Of a stretch of DNA of 64,000 nt, positions 43,240 through 52,397 are shown one piece after another. Position 1 is the stretch's first letter; every line of letters begins with the position of its first letter. The DNA is from Candidatus Rubrimentiphilum sp. (GTDB lineage Bacteria; Vulcanimicrobiota; Vulcanimicrobiia; Vulcanimicrobiales; Vulcanimicrobiaceae). Below the pieces are notes generated by a model. It did not search any database. It worked only from the letters and a program-made list of their open reading frames with translations, and had not been told where the DNA came from. The stretch spans positions 620,001-684,000 of the forward strand of contig DASTDE010000001.1 in NCBI GenBank assembly GCA_035710515.1. The letters run 5' to 3'. The translations under genes were made by a program, and so were the position numbers.

Positions 43240-44651
43240 ATTACGACTCGTACGCGTCCCCGTTCTCCTGGAGATACGGAAGCGCGGAGCTGCGCGCGCT
43301 GTTTTCGGAAAAGGAGCGCCGTAAACTCTGGCGACAGGTTTGGCTTGCGTTGGCGGAGGCGCAATCGCGTCACGGACTGGTTACGAAAGACGAGCTCGAG
43401 GATATTCGCGCGCATGCCGGCGACGTCGACATCGAAGCTGCGCTCAAGATCGAAAACGAAATTCACCACGACTTGATGGCCGAAATCCGCGTCTTCGCGT
43501 CGCAAGCCAAGACCGGCGGCGGAAAACTGCATCTCGGTTCGACGTCGATGGACGTCGAGGACACCGTTGAAACCTACCGTTTGCGCCGCGCGACCGCGCT
43601 GATTGGCGCAGCGCTCGACGAATTGCTGCGCGCCTTTGCGAAAAAGGTTCGCGAGCACGCCGATCTGGTTTGCATGGCGTTCACGCATCTGCAGCCTGCC
43701 GAGCCGACGACGCTCGGCTATCGCTTTGCGGTCTACGCGCAAGACCTCTTGATCGACGACACCACGTTGCGCTTCGTCTTCGAAAACCTGACCGCCAAAG
43801 GCATGCGCGGCGCGGTCGGCACGTCCGCTTCATACGAACAACTGCTTAATGGCAGCGGCTCGGCGGAGACGTTGGAGAAGGCGGTGCTCGAGCGCTTCGG
43901 TTTGACTGCCCGCGAGATTAGCACGCAAACGTATCCACGCAAACTCGACTACATGCTCTTGAGCGCGCTGGCCGGCATCGGCGCATCGCTTTCAAAGTTT
44001 GCGGCCGACATTCGCATCCTTAGCTCGCCGGAGTTCGGCGAAGTCTTCGAACCATTCGCCGAAAAACAAGTCGGCAGTTCCGCGATGCCGTTCAAACGTA
44101 ACCCCATTCTGTGTGAACGCATCGGATCGCTCGCGCGCATGTTGCCCGCGTACGCTGAAGTCGCTTGGCAAAATGCGGCCACGAATTATCTTGAGCGCAC
44201 GCTCGACGACAGCGCCAACCGCCGCACGATTTTGCCCGAGGCGCTGCTCTGCACCGACGAAATCATTCGCCTCGCGCTGAAGGTTGTGAACGGTTTGACC
44301 GTCGAGACGAAGCGCATCGCGGAAAATCTGCGCACGTACGGTCCTTTCGCCGGAACGGAGTCCGTGCTATTGGAGGCTGTGCGCGCCGGCGGCGACCGTC
44401 AGGAGTTGCACGAAGTGTTGCGCGCCGCCGCAATGCAATCGTGGAAAGCGATCGCGCAAGGCAAGGAAAACCCGCTCGGCCAGCTCCTCACCGAAGAACC
44501 CGAACTCACGAATCGGATCGATCCGGCGGAGATCCGCCGCCTGCTGGAGCCGTCGAAACATATTGGCAATGCAGCGCCGCGCGCATTATTGCTAGCGGCG
44601 AAGATCGACGCACTACCAGCCTTTCCGACTCAACCAACGGTGGTGGCGTAA
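43236..44651 (+). CDS. purB: adenylosuccinate lyase
   Basis: 471 residues from ATG 43236 (ATGA overlap with holA). HHDLMAEIRVFA, KLHLGSTSMDVEDT (His-Leu-Gly-Ser-Thr-Ser) and the fumarase-superfamily signature SSAMPFKRNPILCERIGSLAR identify it. FTHLQPAEPTT and KLDYM are further marks. Cleaves SAICAR and adenylosuccinate. First of the purine cluster purB-purC-purL-purQ. A 41-base interspersed repeat separates it from purC. Confidence 0.95.
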   Translation: MNYDSYASPFSWRYGSAELRALFSEKERRKLWRQVWLALAEAQSRHGLVTKDELEDIRAHAGDVDIEAALKIENEIHHDLMAEIRVFASQAKTGGGKLHLGSTSMDVEDTVETYRLRRATALIGAALDELLRAFAKKVREHADLVCMAFTHLQPAEPTTLGYRFAVYAQDLLIDDTTLRFVFENLTAKGMRGAVGTSASYEQLLNGSGSAETLEKAVLERFGLTAREISTQTYPRKLDYMLLSALAGIGASLSKFAADIRILSSPEFGEVFEPFAEKQVGSSAMPFKRNPILCERIGSLARMLPAYAEVAWQNAATNYLERTLDDSANRRTILPEALLCTDEIIRLALKVVNGLTVETKRIAENLRTYGPFAGTESVLLEAVRAGGDRQELHEVLRAAAMQSWKAIAQGKENPLGQLLTEEPELTNRIDPAEIRRLLEPSKHIGNAAPRALLLAAKIDALPAFPTQPTVVA

Positions 44652-44655
44652 TGCG

Positions 44656-44696
44656 TGTCATCCTGAGGTATCGAAGGACCCTGAGGTATCGAAGGG
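44656..44696 (+). repeat. interspersed repeat between purB and purC
   Basis: 41-base copy, TGTCATCCTGAGGTATCGAA then CCTGAGGTATCGAAGGG, five bases after the purB stop and ten before the purC start. Confidence 0.95.
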
Positions 44697-44706
44697 TTGC
44701 TTTAAA

Positions 44707-45909
44707 ATGAACAAAGGCATGGAGATCGCGCACGGCAAGACCAAAGTGCTATACGAAAGCCCCGGTCAGCCGGACATGGCGGTGGTAAAGCAAACGGATG
44801 CGATTAGCGCGGGCGACGGCGCGCGGCGCAACGAGATTGCCGGCAAAGGCCGGCTCGCGGCGCAGACAACCGCGCGCGTTTTCCGCTTGCTCAATCTCTG
44901 CGGCCTTCCCACGCACTACTTGAGCGGCGGCGAAGACGACGATCAAAACGAAATGCTGGTCCGCCGTTGCAACATGATTCCGCTGGAAGTGGTGGTGCGC
45001 GGCGTAGCCGCCGGATCGTTCGTGAAACGCAATCCCGGCATGCAGCGCGGCGCGATGCTGGTTCCGCGCCTGCTCGAGTTTTTCATAAAGGACGACGCCA
45101 ACCACGATCCGCTCATCACGCCGGACGAAATCGTTTCGCGCAACATCGCGCAGCCGCAAGAGATCGCCGCGATGAGCGAGATCGCGCGCATCACCTTCGA
45201 GATCCTCGCGCACGCCTGGCGCAAACGCGATGTAATGCTCGTAGATCTCAAGGTCGAATTCGGCCGGCTGGCAGGCGGCGAGAACCAGGGCCAACTCGTG
45301 ATCGCGGACGTGATCGACAACGACTCGTGGCGCATCTGGCCCGGCGGCCGCGAAGACCGCATGCTCGACAAACAGATCTACCGCAACCTTGAAAAAGTCG
45401 ATGACGAAGCTTTGAATTACGTGAAAAGCGCCTACGAACAGGTGGCCGATATGACGGGCGGGTTCCCGGTCATGCGCCCTGGCATGGTGGCGATCTTTGC
45501 GGAAAACGCCGAGCAGACGGCGCAAGTCAACGCGCTTTCGCAGGCGCTCGGACAACTCGGCTTGCCGATGATTCGACACGTCGCCAGCGCCGCGAAGACG
45601 CCCGGTTTCGTGCTGCAGCTCGTCCAACAGCACGATGCGACATTTGCGCGCCTCATTTACATCGCATTATCCGGACCCGAAGGTGCGCTGCACGCGATGC
45701 TCGACGGCACCACGAGCGCGCCGGTCTTTGAAGCGAGCGGCAACGATCCGAATGCGGTCGCGCTGCAATGCGCGAAGGCGCTGGGTCTAGAAGACACCGT
45801 GATGTTCGGGCGCACGCTGATGGTGCAGACCAACGCGCGCTCCGCCGTGCTGCAAGCCGACGCCGCGCTCAACATGCAGCCCGGCCCGCCGCCGCCGAAC
45901 TTTGCCTAA
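44707..45909 (+). CDS. purC: PAICS-like SAICAR synthetase fused to a degenerate PurE-like domain
   Basis: 400 residues. PurC domain 1-250: HGKTKVLYESPG, DAISAGDGARRNEIAGKG, SFVKRNPG (104-111), FFIKDDANHDP and ADVIDNDSWRIWP (200-212). The last motif and KRNPG match the animal bifunctional PAICS enzyme better than ordinary bacterial PurC (usually ADEI-type). Residues 257-390 keep the PurE-type fold (LGQLGLPMIRHVASAAKTPG, then LIYIALSGPEGALHAML), but the active-site Ser/Asp of the first loop and the SAH histidine are replaced (SAAKTP, 294-299). Likely makes SAICAR, with the tail non-catalytic. The purL TTG overlaps its end by 8 bases. Confidence 0.88.
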   Translation: MNKGMEIAHGKTKVLYESPGQPDMAVVKQTDAISAGDGARRNEIAGKGRLAAQTTARVFRLLNLCGLPTHYLSGGEDDDQNEMLVRRCNMIPLEVVVRGVAAGSFVKRNPGMQRGAMLVPRLLEFFIKDDANHDPLITPDEIVSRNIAQPQEIAAMSEIARITFEILAHAWRKRDVMLVDLKVEFGRLAGGENQGQLVIADVIDNDSWRIWPGGREDRMLDKQIYRNLEKVDDEALNYVKSAYEQVADMTGGFPVMRPGMVAIFAENAEQTAQVNALSQALGQLGLPMIRHVASAAKTPGFVLQLVQQHDATFARLIYIALSGPEGALHAMLDGTTSAPVFEASGNDPNAVALQCAKALGLEDTVMFGRTLMVQTNARSAVLQADAALNMQPGPPPPNFA

Positions 45910-47995
45910 ACCAACTTTGGCCTTGCGGCCCGACGAGTTGCGCCGCATCGCTGAAGGCTTGGGACGCGAACCGACCATCGTCGAGCTCCACGCCTTTGAT
46001 GCGCAGTGGAGCGAGCATTGCTCCTACAAGAGCAGCCGGCATTTGCTCAAACAATTGCCGACGACGGGACCGGACGTTGTACTCGGCCCAGGTGAAGACG
46101 CGGGCATCTTGCATCTCGGCGAGCACAACGGCGTGCGTTACGGCGTAGTGATTGCGCACGAATCGCACAACCATCCGTCGCAAGTCGTGCCGTTTGAAGG
46201 CGCGGCTACCGGCGTCGGCGGGATCGTGCGCGACGTCTTGTGCATGGGCGCCGAAGTCATCGGCCTGGCGGACTGCTTGCGTTTCGGCCGCGTGGAAGAT
46301 CCGAACTCGCACCAGCGGTACGTTGCGCAGCAAGTTGTCGATGGGATTGCGGCGTACGGCAATGCGATCGGCGTTCCAAACATTGCGGGCGACGTCTACT
46401 TCGACGAAGGCTTTAACGACAATTGCCTGGTCAACGTGATCGCGCTCGGGCTCGTGAAAGAAAGCGAGATCATCCACTCGCGCGCGCCCGAGAACTCCGC
46501 CGGCTGGGACATCGTGCTCGTCGGCAAGGCGACAGACGCCAGCGGATTCGGCGGCGCCTCATTTTCCTCGTTGACCCTCGAAGAAGCGAACCAAGAAGCC
46601 AACAAGAGCGCGGTTCAAGTTCCCGACCCATTCTTAAAGAATGTGATCATGCGCGCGAGTTATCGCGTGTTCGAATACTTGCGCGAGAAGAAGATCACCG
46701 CCGGATTTAAGGACCTCGGCGCCGGCGGGATCATGGGCTGCACGGCAGAGCTGTGCGCGGCGGGAGGCTACGGTGCGATTATCGATCTCGACGACGTAAA
46801 TGTTGCGGTCGAAAATCTCCCGCCCGAAGTGATTGCGGTCGGCGAAACGCAGGAACGCCTCTGCTGGATTCTACCCGGCGACGCCACGCTCGACGTTCTG
46901 CGTATATATAATGAAGAGTTTTCGCTGCCGGAGATCGCGCGCGGCGCTCGCGCGGTCGTGATCGGCGCGGTGCAAAGCGATAAACGGTACGTGATGCGCC
47001 ACGGCTCCGAAATAGTGATGGACGTCCCGATCGACTTTCTAACAGGCGCGATAAGTGAAGAGCGACCTTCAGCGTGTCATGGTGAGCCCGTCGAACCATC
47101 CCCGAGCAGCGCCCAACGGGCGCGTGACGAGGGGCTGCGTCAGCTGTTATCCGGCCTGAACGCATGCTCACGTGAGCCGCTCTTTAAACAATACGACGCG
47201 GTCGTGCGCGGAACGACGGTGATTGCGCGCGGAAGAGCGGACGCAGGCGTTATTGCGCCAGTTCCGGGCGCGCCGTTCGGCGTCGCCTTAAGCGTCGGCC
47301 GCAGCGTTTCGGAGGCGGTGCGCAAGGTCGTTGCGGTGGGAGCGCGGCCAATCGGATTAACCGACTGCCTCAACTTTGGCAACCCGAACAACGAAGAACA
47401 TTACGCGCAGCTCGTCCGCGCGGTGTCGGATCTCGCTAACGACGCCAAAAAGTTCGAGCTGCCCTTCGTCTCGGGAAATGTGAGCCTGTACAACGAGTCA
47501 TCTTCGGGAACGGCAATACCGTCCTCGCCAATCATCGGTTGTGTCGGCGTCGTCGACGACTTGCGAAATATTGTAACGCTTGGTTTTAAGCACCCCGAAA
47601 GCGATCTGTATTTTATCGCAACGCCGGGACTTGCCGTGGTGTGCGAGGCGATGGCGAAGCGGCTCGTGCTTTCGGCAAGCGCACTCGGCTCCGACGGGCT
47701 ACTCAACGCTGCGGCGCGCATGGCGTTTGCGGCGGACAACGACTTCGGCGCAGAGTTTGGTGGCGCGCAGGCGTTTGTGGATCAATTCGACGGCTGGCTC
47801 ATCGAAGTCGCAGACCCCGAAGCCTTCGCGCACCTTGCCGCGACGAGAATTCCGTCCGAGGCGTGGCGACGAGTTGGGACGACAACGGTCGCCGATCTCG
47901 AGGGAGAAGTTGATATCTCCGTGGGCGAGTCAGCGCACGACCTCGATGAACTGCGCGCGGCGTGGAGCAAACCGCTCACCGAGATTTACGCATGA
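45902..47995 (+). CDS. purL: FGAR amidotransferase, small-type PurL subunit
   Basis: 697 residues, near the 720-740 of the small PurL. Start TTG 45902 (TTG 45917 is possible). HAFDAQWSEHCSYKSS, GVVIAHESHNHPSQVVPFEGAATGVGGIVRD, GASFSSLTLEEANQEANKSAVQVPDPF, and KDLGAGGIMGCTAEL are diagnostic of the ATP-grasp-like synthase. Converts FGAR to FGAM and requires PurQ and PurS. An interspersed repeat (variant B) codes for residues 392-411, in the linker between the two halves (CHGEPVEPSPSSAQRARDEG). The gene remains open. purQ overlaps it by ATGA. Confidence 0.95.
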   Translation: MPKPTLALRPDELRRIAEGLGREPTIVELHAFDAQWSEHCSYKSSRHLLKQLPTTGPDVVLGPGEDAGILHLGEHNGVRYGVVIAHESHNHPSQVVPFEGAATGVGGIVRDVLCMGAEVIGLADCLRFGRVEDPNSHQRYVAQQVVDGIAAYGNAIGVPNIAGDVYFDEGFNDNCLVNVIALGLVKESEIIHSRAPENSAGWDIVLVGKATDASGFGGASFSSLTLEEANQEANKSAVQVPDPFLKNVIMRASYRVFEYLREKKITAGFKDLGAGGIMGCTAELCAAGGYGAIIDLDDVNVAVENLPPEVIAVGETQERLCWILPGDATLDVLRIYNEEFSLPEIARGARAVVIGAVQSDKRYVMRHGSEIVMDVPIDFLTGAISEERPSACHGEPVEPSPSSAQRARDEGLRQLLSGLNACSREPLFKQYDAVVRGTTVIARGRADAGVIAPVPGAPFGVALSVGRSVSEAVRKVVAVGARPIGLTDCLNFGNPNNEEHYAQLVRAVSDLANDAKKFELPFVSGNVSLYNESSSGTAIPSSPIIGCVGVVDDLRNIVTLGFKHPESDLYFIATPGLAVVCEAMAKRLVLSASALGSDGLLNAAARMAFAADNDFGAEFGGAQAFVDQFDGWLIEVADPEAFAHLAATRIPSEAWRRVGTTTVADLEGEVDISVGESAHDLDELRAAWSKPLTEIYA
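47075..47134 (+). repeat. interspersed repeat (variant B) inside purL
   Basis: 60 bases beginning TGTCATGGTGAGCCCGTCGA and ending CGCGTGACGAGGGG, with a GCGCCCAACGGGCGC palindrome. In frame, no stop. Same frame (TGT CAT) as the copies in asd and the glycan enzyme. Confidence 0.9.
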
Positions 47996-48774
47996 GCGCG
48001 CGCGTTGCCGTGCTCGTATTCCCCGGCACGAATAGCGAAAGCGAAACAGTTCGCATTTGCCGCGACGTTGGCTTGGATGCAGAAAGCGTGCACTGGAGTA
48101 ACGCCGGCCGCCTGCCGAGCTACGCCGCATACGTCTTGCCCGGCGGATTTGCGTACGAAGATCGCATTCGCGCCGGCGCGATCTCCGCGCACGATCCGAT
48201 GATGGATTACGTGATAGAGGCAGCGGGTGAAGGCAAACTCGTGCTCGGTATTTGCAACGGTGCGCAAATTTTGTTGGAGGCCGGGCTCGTGCCGGGAACG
48301 GCCGCCGTCCGCAAACCGACTGCCGCGTTTACGCGCAACGCGCCGAGCGGCAAGTTCGTTTGCAAGCACGTGCACATAAAACTGGCGATAGATCCGGCGC
48401 GCTGCGCCATTACCGCCGCACTCCCAAACGGCGCCGTGATTCCGGCGTGGGCCGCGCACGGAGAAGGCCGCCTCGCGGCGAATGCGGAGCACTTGGATGA
48501 AATAACCTTAGGGAGTCATCTTGCTTTTGTGTACGCGCACGCGGACGGAACCGTTGACGACCGCGCCGTGCCGAACGGCTCCGCGCTCGGCTGCGCAGGC
48601 TTAACGAACAAGAAGGGCAACGTTCTCGCCATCATGCCGCACCCCGAGCGCGACGCTTGGAACTTCAACCATCCCGACGTGTGGCGCAACGATCGTGCGT
48701 CGGGCGACATTCTCGCTCCGTCAGGTGGAGCAACTTTGCTGCGAGCATTTGCTCACGCCGTGCGCGCGTTATGA
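47992..48774 (+). CDS. purQ: FGAR amidotransferase glutaminase subunit PurQ
   Basis: 260 residues from ATG 47992. Class I glutamine amidotransferase: nucleophile Cys in VLGICNGAQILLEAG, and the His-Glu of the triad in MPHPERDAWNF. VFPGTNSESETVRICRDVG and LPGGFAYEDRIRAGAISA are PurQ-specific. Delivers ammonia to PurL. The gene is slightly long (usually about 225). ATGA overlaps on both sides tie it to purL and the DJ-1/PfpI gene. Confidence 0.96.
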   Translation: MSARVAVLVFPGTNSESETVRICRDVGLDAESVHWSNAGRLPSYAAYVLPGGFAYEDRIRAGAISAHDPMMDYVIEAAGEGKLVLGICNGAQILLEAGLVPGTAAVRKPTAAFTRNAPSGKFVCKHVHIKLAIDPARCAITAALPNGAVIPAWAAHGEGRLAANAEHLDEITLGSHLAFVYAHADGTVDDRAVPNGSALGCAGLTNKKGNVLAIMPHPERDAWNFNHPDVWRNDRASGDILAPSGGATLLRAFAHAVRAL

Positions 48775-49388
48775 AATCGCTGAAGCCCCCGCCGAACGGC
48801 CCGGTACTGGCAGCATTCGTTGTTGGACATGCAGCAAATATTATGGATATTGCCGGCGCATGGGAAGTCTTCCAAGACACCCACATCGAGGGGCGCGGAC
48901 CCGGCTTCGTAACCGAGCTCGTCTCCGACACGATGGCGCCGATTGTGGCGGGTGGCCGCATGGTGCTTCAACCCAAGTACACATACGATACGATGCCCGC
49001 TGCGCCGAATGTCATCGTTATGGGCGCGCAAGCCGAACATACGCAGGCTAAGCTCGACTGGATTCGCAAAGCCAGCGCTACCGCCGACCTGACGATGTCG
49101 GTTTGCATCGGCGCATTCTTGCTGGCACGCACGGGTCTGCTCGACGGAATCACGGCCACGACGCATCACGATTTCTATGATGCGTTCTCCAAGGAGTTTC
49201 CGAAGGTTGATGTCGTTCGCGGCGTGCGTTATGTCGAACACGATCGGATCGCAAGCGCGGGCGGCCTGACCTCCGGCATCGAGCTCGCCCTGCGTGTGGT
49301 CGAACGCTACTACGGCGAAAAAACTGCCGCGCAGACCGCAAACTTCATGGAGTACACCCGCTCGCCGGAAAGGCCCGCGATCGCATGA
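48771..49388 (+). CDS. DJ-1/PfpI (ThiJ) family protein
   Basis: 205 residues. The nucleophile-elbow SVCIGAFLLARTGLLDGITATTHH has Cys in the position typical of the AraC-associated ThiJ/PfpI type. VVGHAANIMDIAGAWEVFQDT at the start binds the catalytic acid environment, and GLTSGIELALRVVERYYG is the C-terminal signature. Possible isonitrile hydratase or protease-like activity. Coupled to purQ by ATGA and to the pilus chaperone downstream by a 4-base overlap. Confidence 0.88.
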   Translation: MKSLKPPPNGPVLAAFVVGHAANIMDIAGAWEVFQDTHIEGRGPGFVTELVSDTMAPIVAGGRMVLQPKYTYDTMPAAPNVIVMGAQAEHTQAKLDWIRKASATADLTMSVCIGAFLLARTGLLDGITATTHHDFYDAFSKEFPKVDVVRGVRYVEHDRIASAGGLTSGIELALRVVERYYGEKTAAQTANFMEYTRSPERPAIA

Positions 49389-50077
49389 AGCTCGTCGCGC
49401 TGTTCTGTGCGATCGTGGTATGTACCGGCGTGGCTTCGGCCGCGACCTTCGGCACCAAGCCGGGCAATCTCGAAATCGATCCGACGCATCCGATAGCGCA
49501 GGTTTCGTTTTCGAGCCTCAACGCGCTTACGGTAAACTTTGACGTAACCGTTCAACGTTGGACGCAAGTGCAGGGCAGCGACGTGTTTGCACCGGTTCCG
49601 GACTCGCTCGTCGTCCCGCCGATTTTTTCGATCCAGCCGTACGAGAGCAAACCTATCCGCGTCACGTTCCGTACACCGCAAACGCCGGGCGACGTCGAGG
49701 CGAGTTACATGGTCATCTTTACCGAGATCGTTCCGCCAACGGCGACGGCGAAAGCGCGCGTCGTGCAAGTGCCGCTCTTCGTTCCGCCGCATGCTCCTTC
49801 GGGCGAACCGACCTATAAACTCCGGCGCATCTCCGCCACGCAAGCCGAACTGATTGTCTCCAATCCGAGCAACGCGCACGTGTACATCGGAAAACTCACA
49901 ATCACGTCGTCCGGAGAAACGGTGTATGACGGCACACCGTCGCGCTACATTCTGGCGGGTGGTTCGGCGGTTTTACCGTTGAAAATAACGTCGGCTATCA
50001 CCGGCTCCGAAGCCGAGCTGAATATCGAAAACGAAACGGGCGAGAGCCGGACGGTACAGGCAGCCGTTACGCAATGA
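49385..50077 (+). CDS. periplasmic pilus-assembly chaperone (PapD-like)
   Basis: 230 residues with a signal peptide (to about VASAA20). Two Ig-like domains can be seen. FEIDPTHPIAQVSFSSLNALTVNFDVTVQRW is the first, and PPIFSIQPYESKPIRVTFRTP contains the usual chaperone basic residue; the second domain begins near PTYKLRRISATQAELIVSNPSN and ends in the basic tail. It resembles the non-classical chaperones of archaic or gamma4-type chaperone-usher systems. The usher gene overlaps it by 4 bases. Confidence 0.8.
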   Translation: MKLVALFCAIVVCTGVASAATFGTKPGNLEIDPTHPIAQVSFSSLNALTVNFDVTVQRWTQVQGSDVFAPVPDSLVVPPIFSIQPYESKPIRVTFRTPQTPGDVEASYMVIFTEIVPPTATAKARVVQVPLFVPPHAPSGEPTYKLRRISATQAELIVSNPSNAHVYIGKLTITSSGETVYDGTPSRYILAGGSAVLPLKITSAITGSEAELNIENETGESRTVQAAVTQ

Positions 50078-52344
50078 TTCGCCGGGCGGCGATCGTGTGC
50101 ACGTTCGTGCTGCTGACCTCGCAAGCCGCACTCGCGCAAGACGTCACCGGCACCGATTTCAGTGACCAAGTGCACTTACAGCATTGTCGCGTGCTGATAG
50201 ACGGCGTTGAAGTCGCGGCCGATGCGGAGGTGTACATGCGCGACGAGGACGACAGCCTCTACGTTTCGGCCGACCAATTAGATGCGTGGCGCTTAAAGCA
50301 CCCGCCAAAGCCATCATTTGTGCGCGACGGAGCTTTCTATTATGGGTTGCAGACCGATCTAAACCTGGCAACGTCTTACGACCGAGAGCTAGACGAATTG
50401 AATATCGTTGCGCGCCGCACCTCATTTGTGGGGCAGCCCGCCGCGACCGGTCCTCCCGTCACCTCACCGGGGCGGGGTTCGTTCCTGAACTATTCGTTAA
50501 TGCGCCAAAACGGCACGTACGATTTTAACGCGGCGCTGTTCGGCGGCGTCGTTACCACACGCTACGTCAGCACCGCCGAGAACGGTTTGGAGTTTCATCG
50601 CGCGCGGACGAGATGGGTTCATTTGGATCCGGTGCATCACACGCTGTTGGGCATCGGCGAAGGCACAAGCGGTGATAACTGGCTGGCGACCAGCGTTCCG
50701 TTCGCGGGTATTCACTTCGGCAGCGATTTCTCGTCGGACCCAAACTACGTCGGTCACGAGCCACTGGTTGTCGTCGGCGTTGCGGCGAGTCCGTCGCTGC
50801 TGGAAGTCTTCATCGACAACATATTGCTGATTCGCCGCGACGTGCAGCAGGGGCCGTTCACCGTACGCGATCTGCCGCAATCGGCGGCCTATTCGGACGT
50901 GGTCATGGTGCTCACGGACGCGAACGGCAAAAAAGACGTCCAAGTTGCGCGGCCGGTTGTCGATCCGGATTTTTTCGGGAAAGGCAAGTCCGCATATGCT
51001 TTTAACGCCGGCATCGGCCAAGAGAATGTCGGTTTACGCAACACGTACTATCGCCATGCGGTGTTTGGCGGCAAGTTCGATTTCGGCATTACGAACGACC
51101 TCACGGCGGAGGTGTACGCCGAATCGATCAACGGCGAGAATTTTATCGACGCGGGAGCCGACATCCGGCTGGGCCCGGACCACACGCTTGAGTTTCGAGC
51201 CGGCGGCGGAAACAAGCGGCGCTCGGGACAGGTGCGGTACAATTTGCGCCGCGGACATTTCCAGTTTAACGAGATCTTCGGGTATAACTCGCTCCGTACG
51301 GATCCCATCGAAGGCGAAGACTTCGGTGTCGTCACCAACATTTCGGAAGCTACCGAGCTTTCCATCGAGTTGAGCCGCAAATGGACGCTGGCGTTCCGCC
51401 TGGATCGCAATCGCGATAGCGAAGGTTCGAATTCCTCGCTCCTAACGAGTAAACTCCGGTACCGCATCAGTACGTTTACCTTTGAAATCAGCCCATTCTA
51501 CGATTTCGTCACACACCGCACGTATGGAAACATGTCCGTCAACTTCGCCGTTGGGATTGGCAGGCGGGCGGGTATGCGCTCGTCGGTCACCAACAGGGGC
51601 GATACGACTGCGGCGATCGATTATGCCAAACAGAATGTCGAGCCGGGCGATCCGCTCTCGTACCAGGCGCAATGGTCGGCAAACAAGTCTCAAGATCGCC
51701 GGTTTTCCATGACCGAAGAACTTCCGTGGGCTTCGACCAACTTCACGTTCCAGCAGCAGAACGGCCGCAAGATCTACGAACCCCAGGTTTCGGGTGCGCT
51801 GGCGTTTCTCGGCGGCCGCATTTATGCGCTGCGCACGGTGAGCTCCAGCGATTCCTTCGGCATGGTCCACGTCGCAGGTCTGCCGCACGCGCACGTTACG
51901 GTGAACGACGAGGCGGCCGGGCTGACGGACGCGCGAGGCGATCTCCTATTGAAACGCCTCGCCTCGTTTCGCGACAACGCGATCGCCGTTTCGGCGGAAG
52001 ATGTTCCGTTGAGTTTGAATGTGCCGGATCCCAAGCACGTGACGCCGGCCAGCTCATCGCCGGTCGCGGTGCGGATTCCGATTGCCGTCGTCGGCAGTTT
52101 TACGTTTCATGTCGTCGATGACAAAGGTGCGCCGTTGCCTGCGGGCAGCGTACTTGTGGGCGACCAGGGCAAGTACATCGTCGGATATGCGGGGCGCGTT
52201 TACGTGGCGGGGGTCGGCGCCGGAGTTCAGCGTTTCAGCAGTACCGCCGGCGGTGTGCCGTGCACGGCGCAGCTCAACGTGCCGTCAAATCTCGGCACAG
52301 TTCCCGATTTAGGACAGGCCGTCTGCGCTCACTTGTCATCCTGA
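50074..52344 (+). CDS. outer-membrane usher of a chaperone-usher system
   Basis: 756 residues, at the short end for ushers. Signal peptide to about ALAQ22; then an N-terminal domain, a large beta-barrel with a plug-like segment around ELSNPSDPNYVG to VFIDNILLIRRDVQQGPFTVRDLPQSAAYSDVVMVLTDANG, and C-terminal domains. VFIDN..L...V..GPF.....P is the classical usher signature. It would export pilus subunits passed on by the chaperone, but no subunit or tip adhesin gene is seen next to it. Last residues LSS and stop come from an interspersed repeat. Confidence 0.88.
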   Translation: MIRRAAIVCTFVLLTSQAALAQDVTGTDFSDQVHLQHCRVLIDGVEVAADAEVYMRDEDDSLYVSADQLDAWRLKHPPKPSFVRDGAFYYGLQTDLNLATSYDRELDELNIVARRTSFVGQPAATGPPVTSPGRGSFLNYSLMRQNGTYDFNAALFGGVVTTRYVSTAENGLEFHRARTRWVHLDPVHHTLLGIGEGTSGDNWLATSVPFAGIHFGSDFSSDPNYVGHEPLVVVGVAASPSLLEVFIDNILLIRRDVQQGPFTVRDLPQSAAYSDVVMVLTDANGKKDVQVARPVVDPDFFGKGKSAYAFNAGIGQENVGLRNTYYRHAVFGGKFDFGITNDLTAEVYAESINGENFIDAGADIRLGPDHTLEFRAGGGNKRRSGQVRYNLRRGHFQFNEIFGYNSLRTDPIEGEDFGVVTNISEATELSIELSRKWTLAFRLDRNRDSEGSNSSLLTSKLRYRISTFTFEISPFYDFVTHRTYGNMSVNFAVGIGRRAGMRSSVTNRGDTTAAIDYAKQNVEPGDPLSYQAQWSANKSQDRRFSMTEELPWASTNFTFQQQNGRKIYEPQVSGALAFLGGRIYALRTVSSSDSFGMVHVAGLPHAHVTVNDEAAGLTDARGDLLLKRLASFRDNAIAVSAEDVPLSLNVPDPKHVTPASSSPVAVRIPIAVVGSFTFHVVDDKGAPLPAGSVLVGDQGKYIVGYAGRVYVAGVGAGVQRFSSTAGGVPCTAQLNVPSNLGTVPDLGQAVCAHLSS

Positions 52345-52356
52345 GGTATCGAAGGG
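52334..52356 (+). repeat. partial interspersed repeat at the usher stop
   Basis: TGTCATCCTGAGGTATCGAAGGG, 23 bases. Gives LSS-stop (TTG TCA TCC TGA) to the usher gene. Confidence 0.9.
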
Positions 52357-52397
52357 CTCTCAGCGATCTCTTATGACGCGTCCTTACGCTCGAAAGC

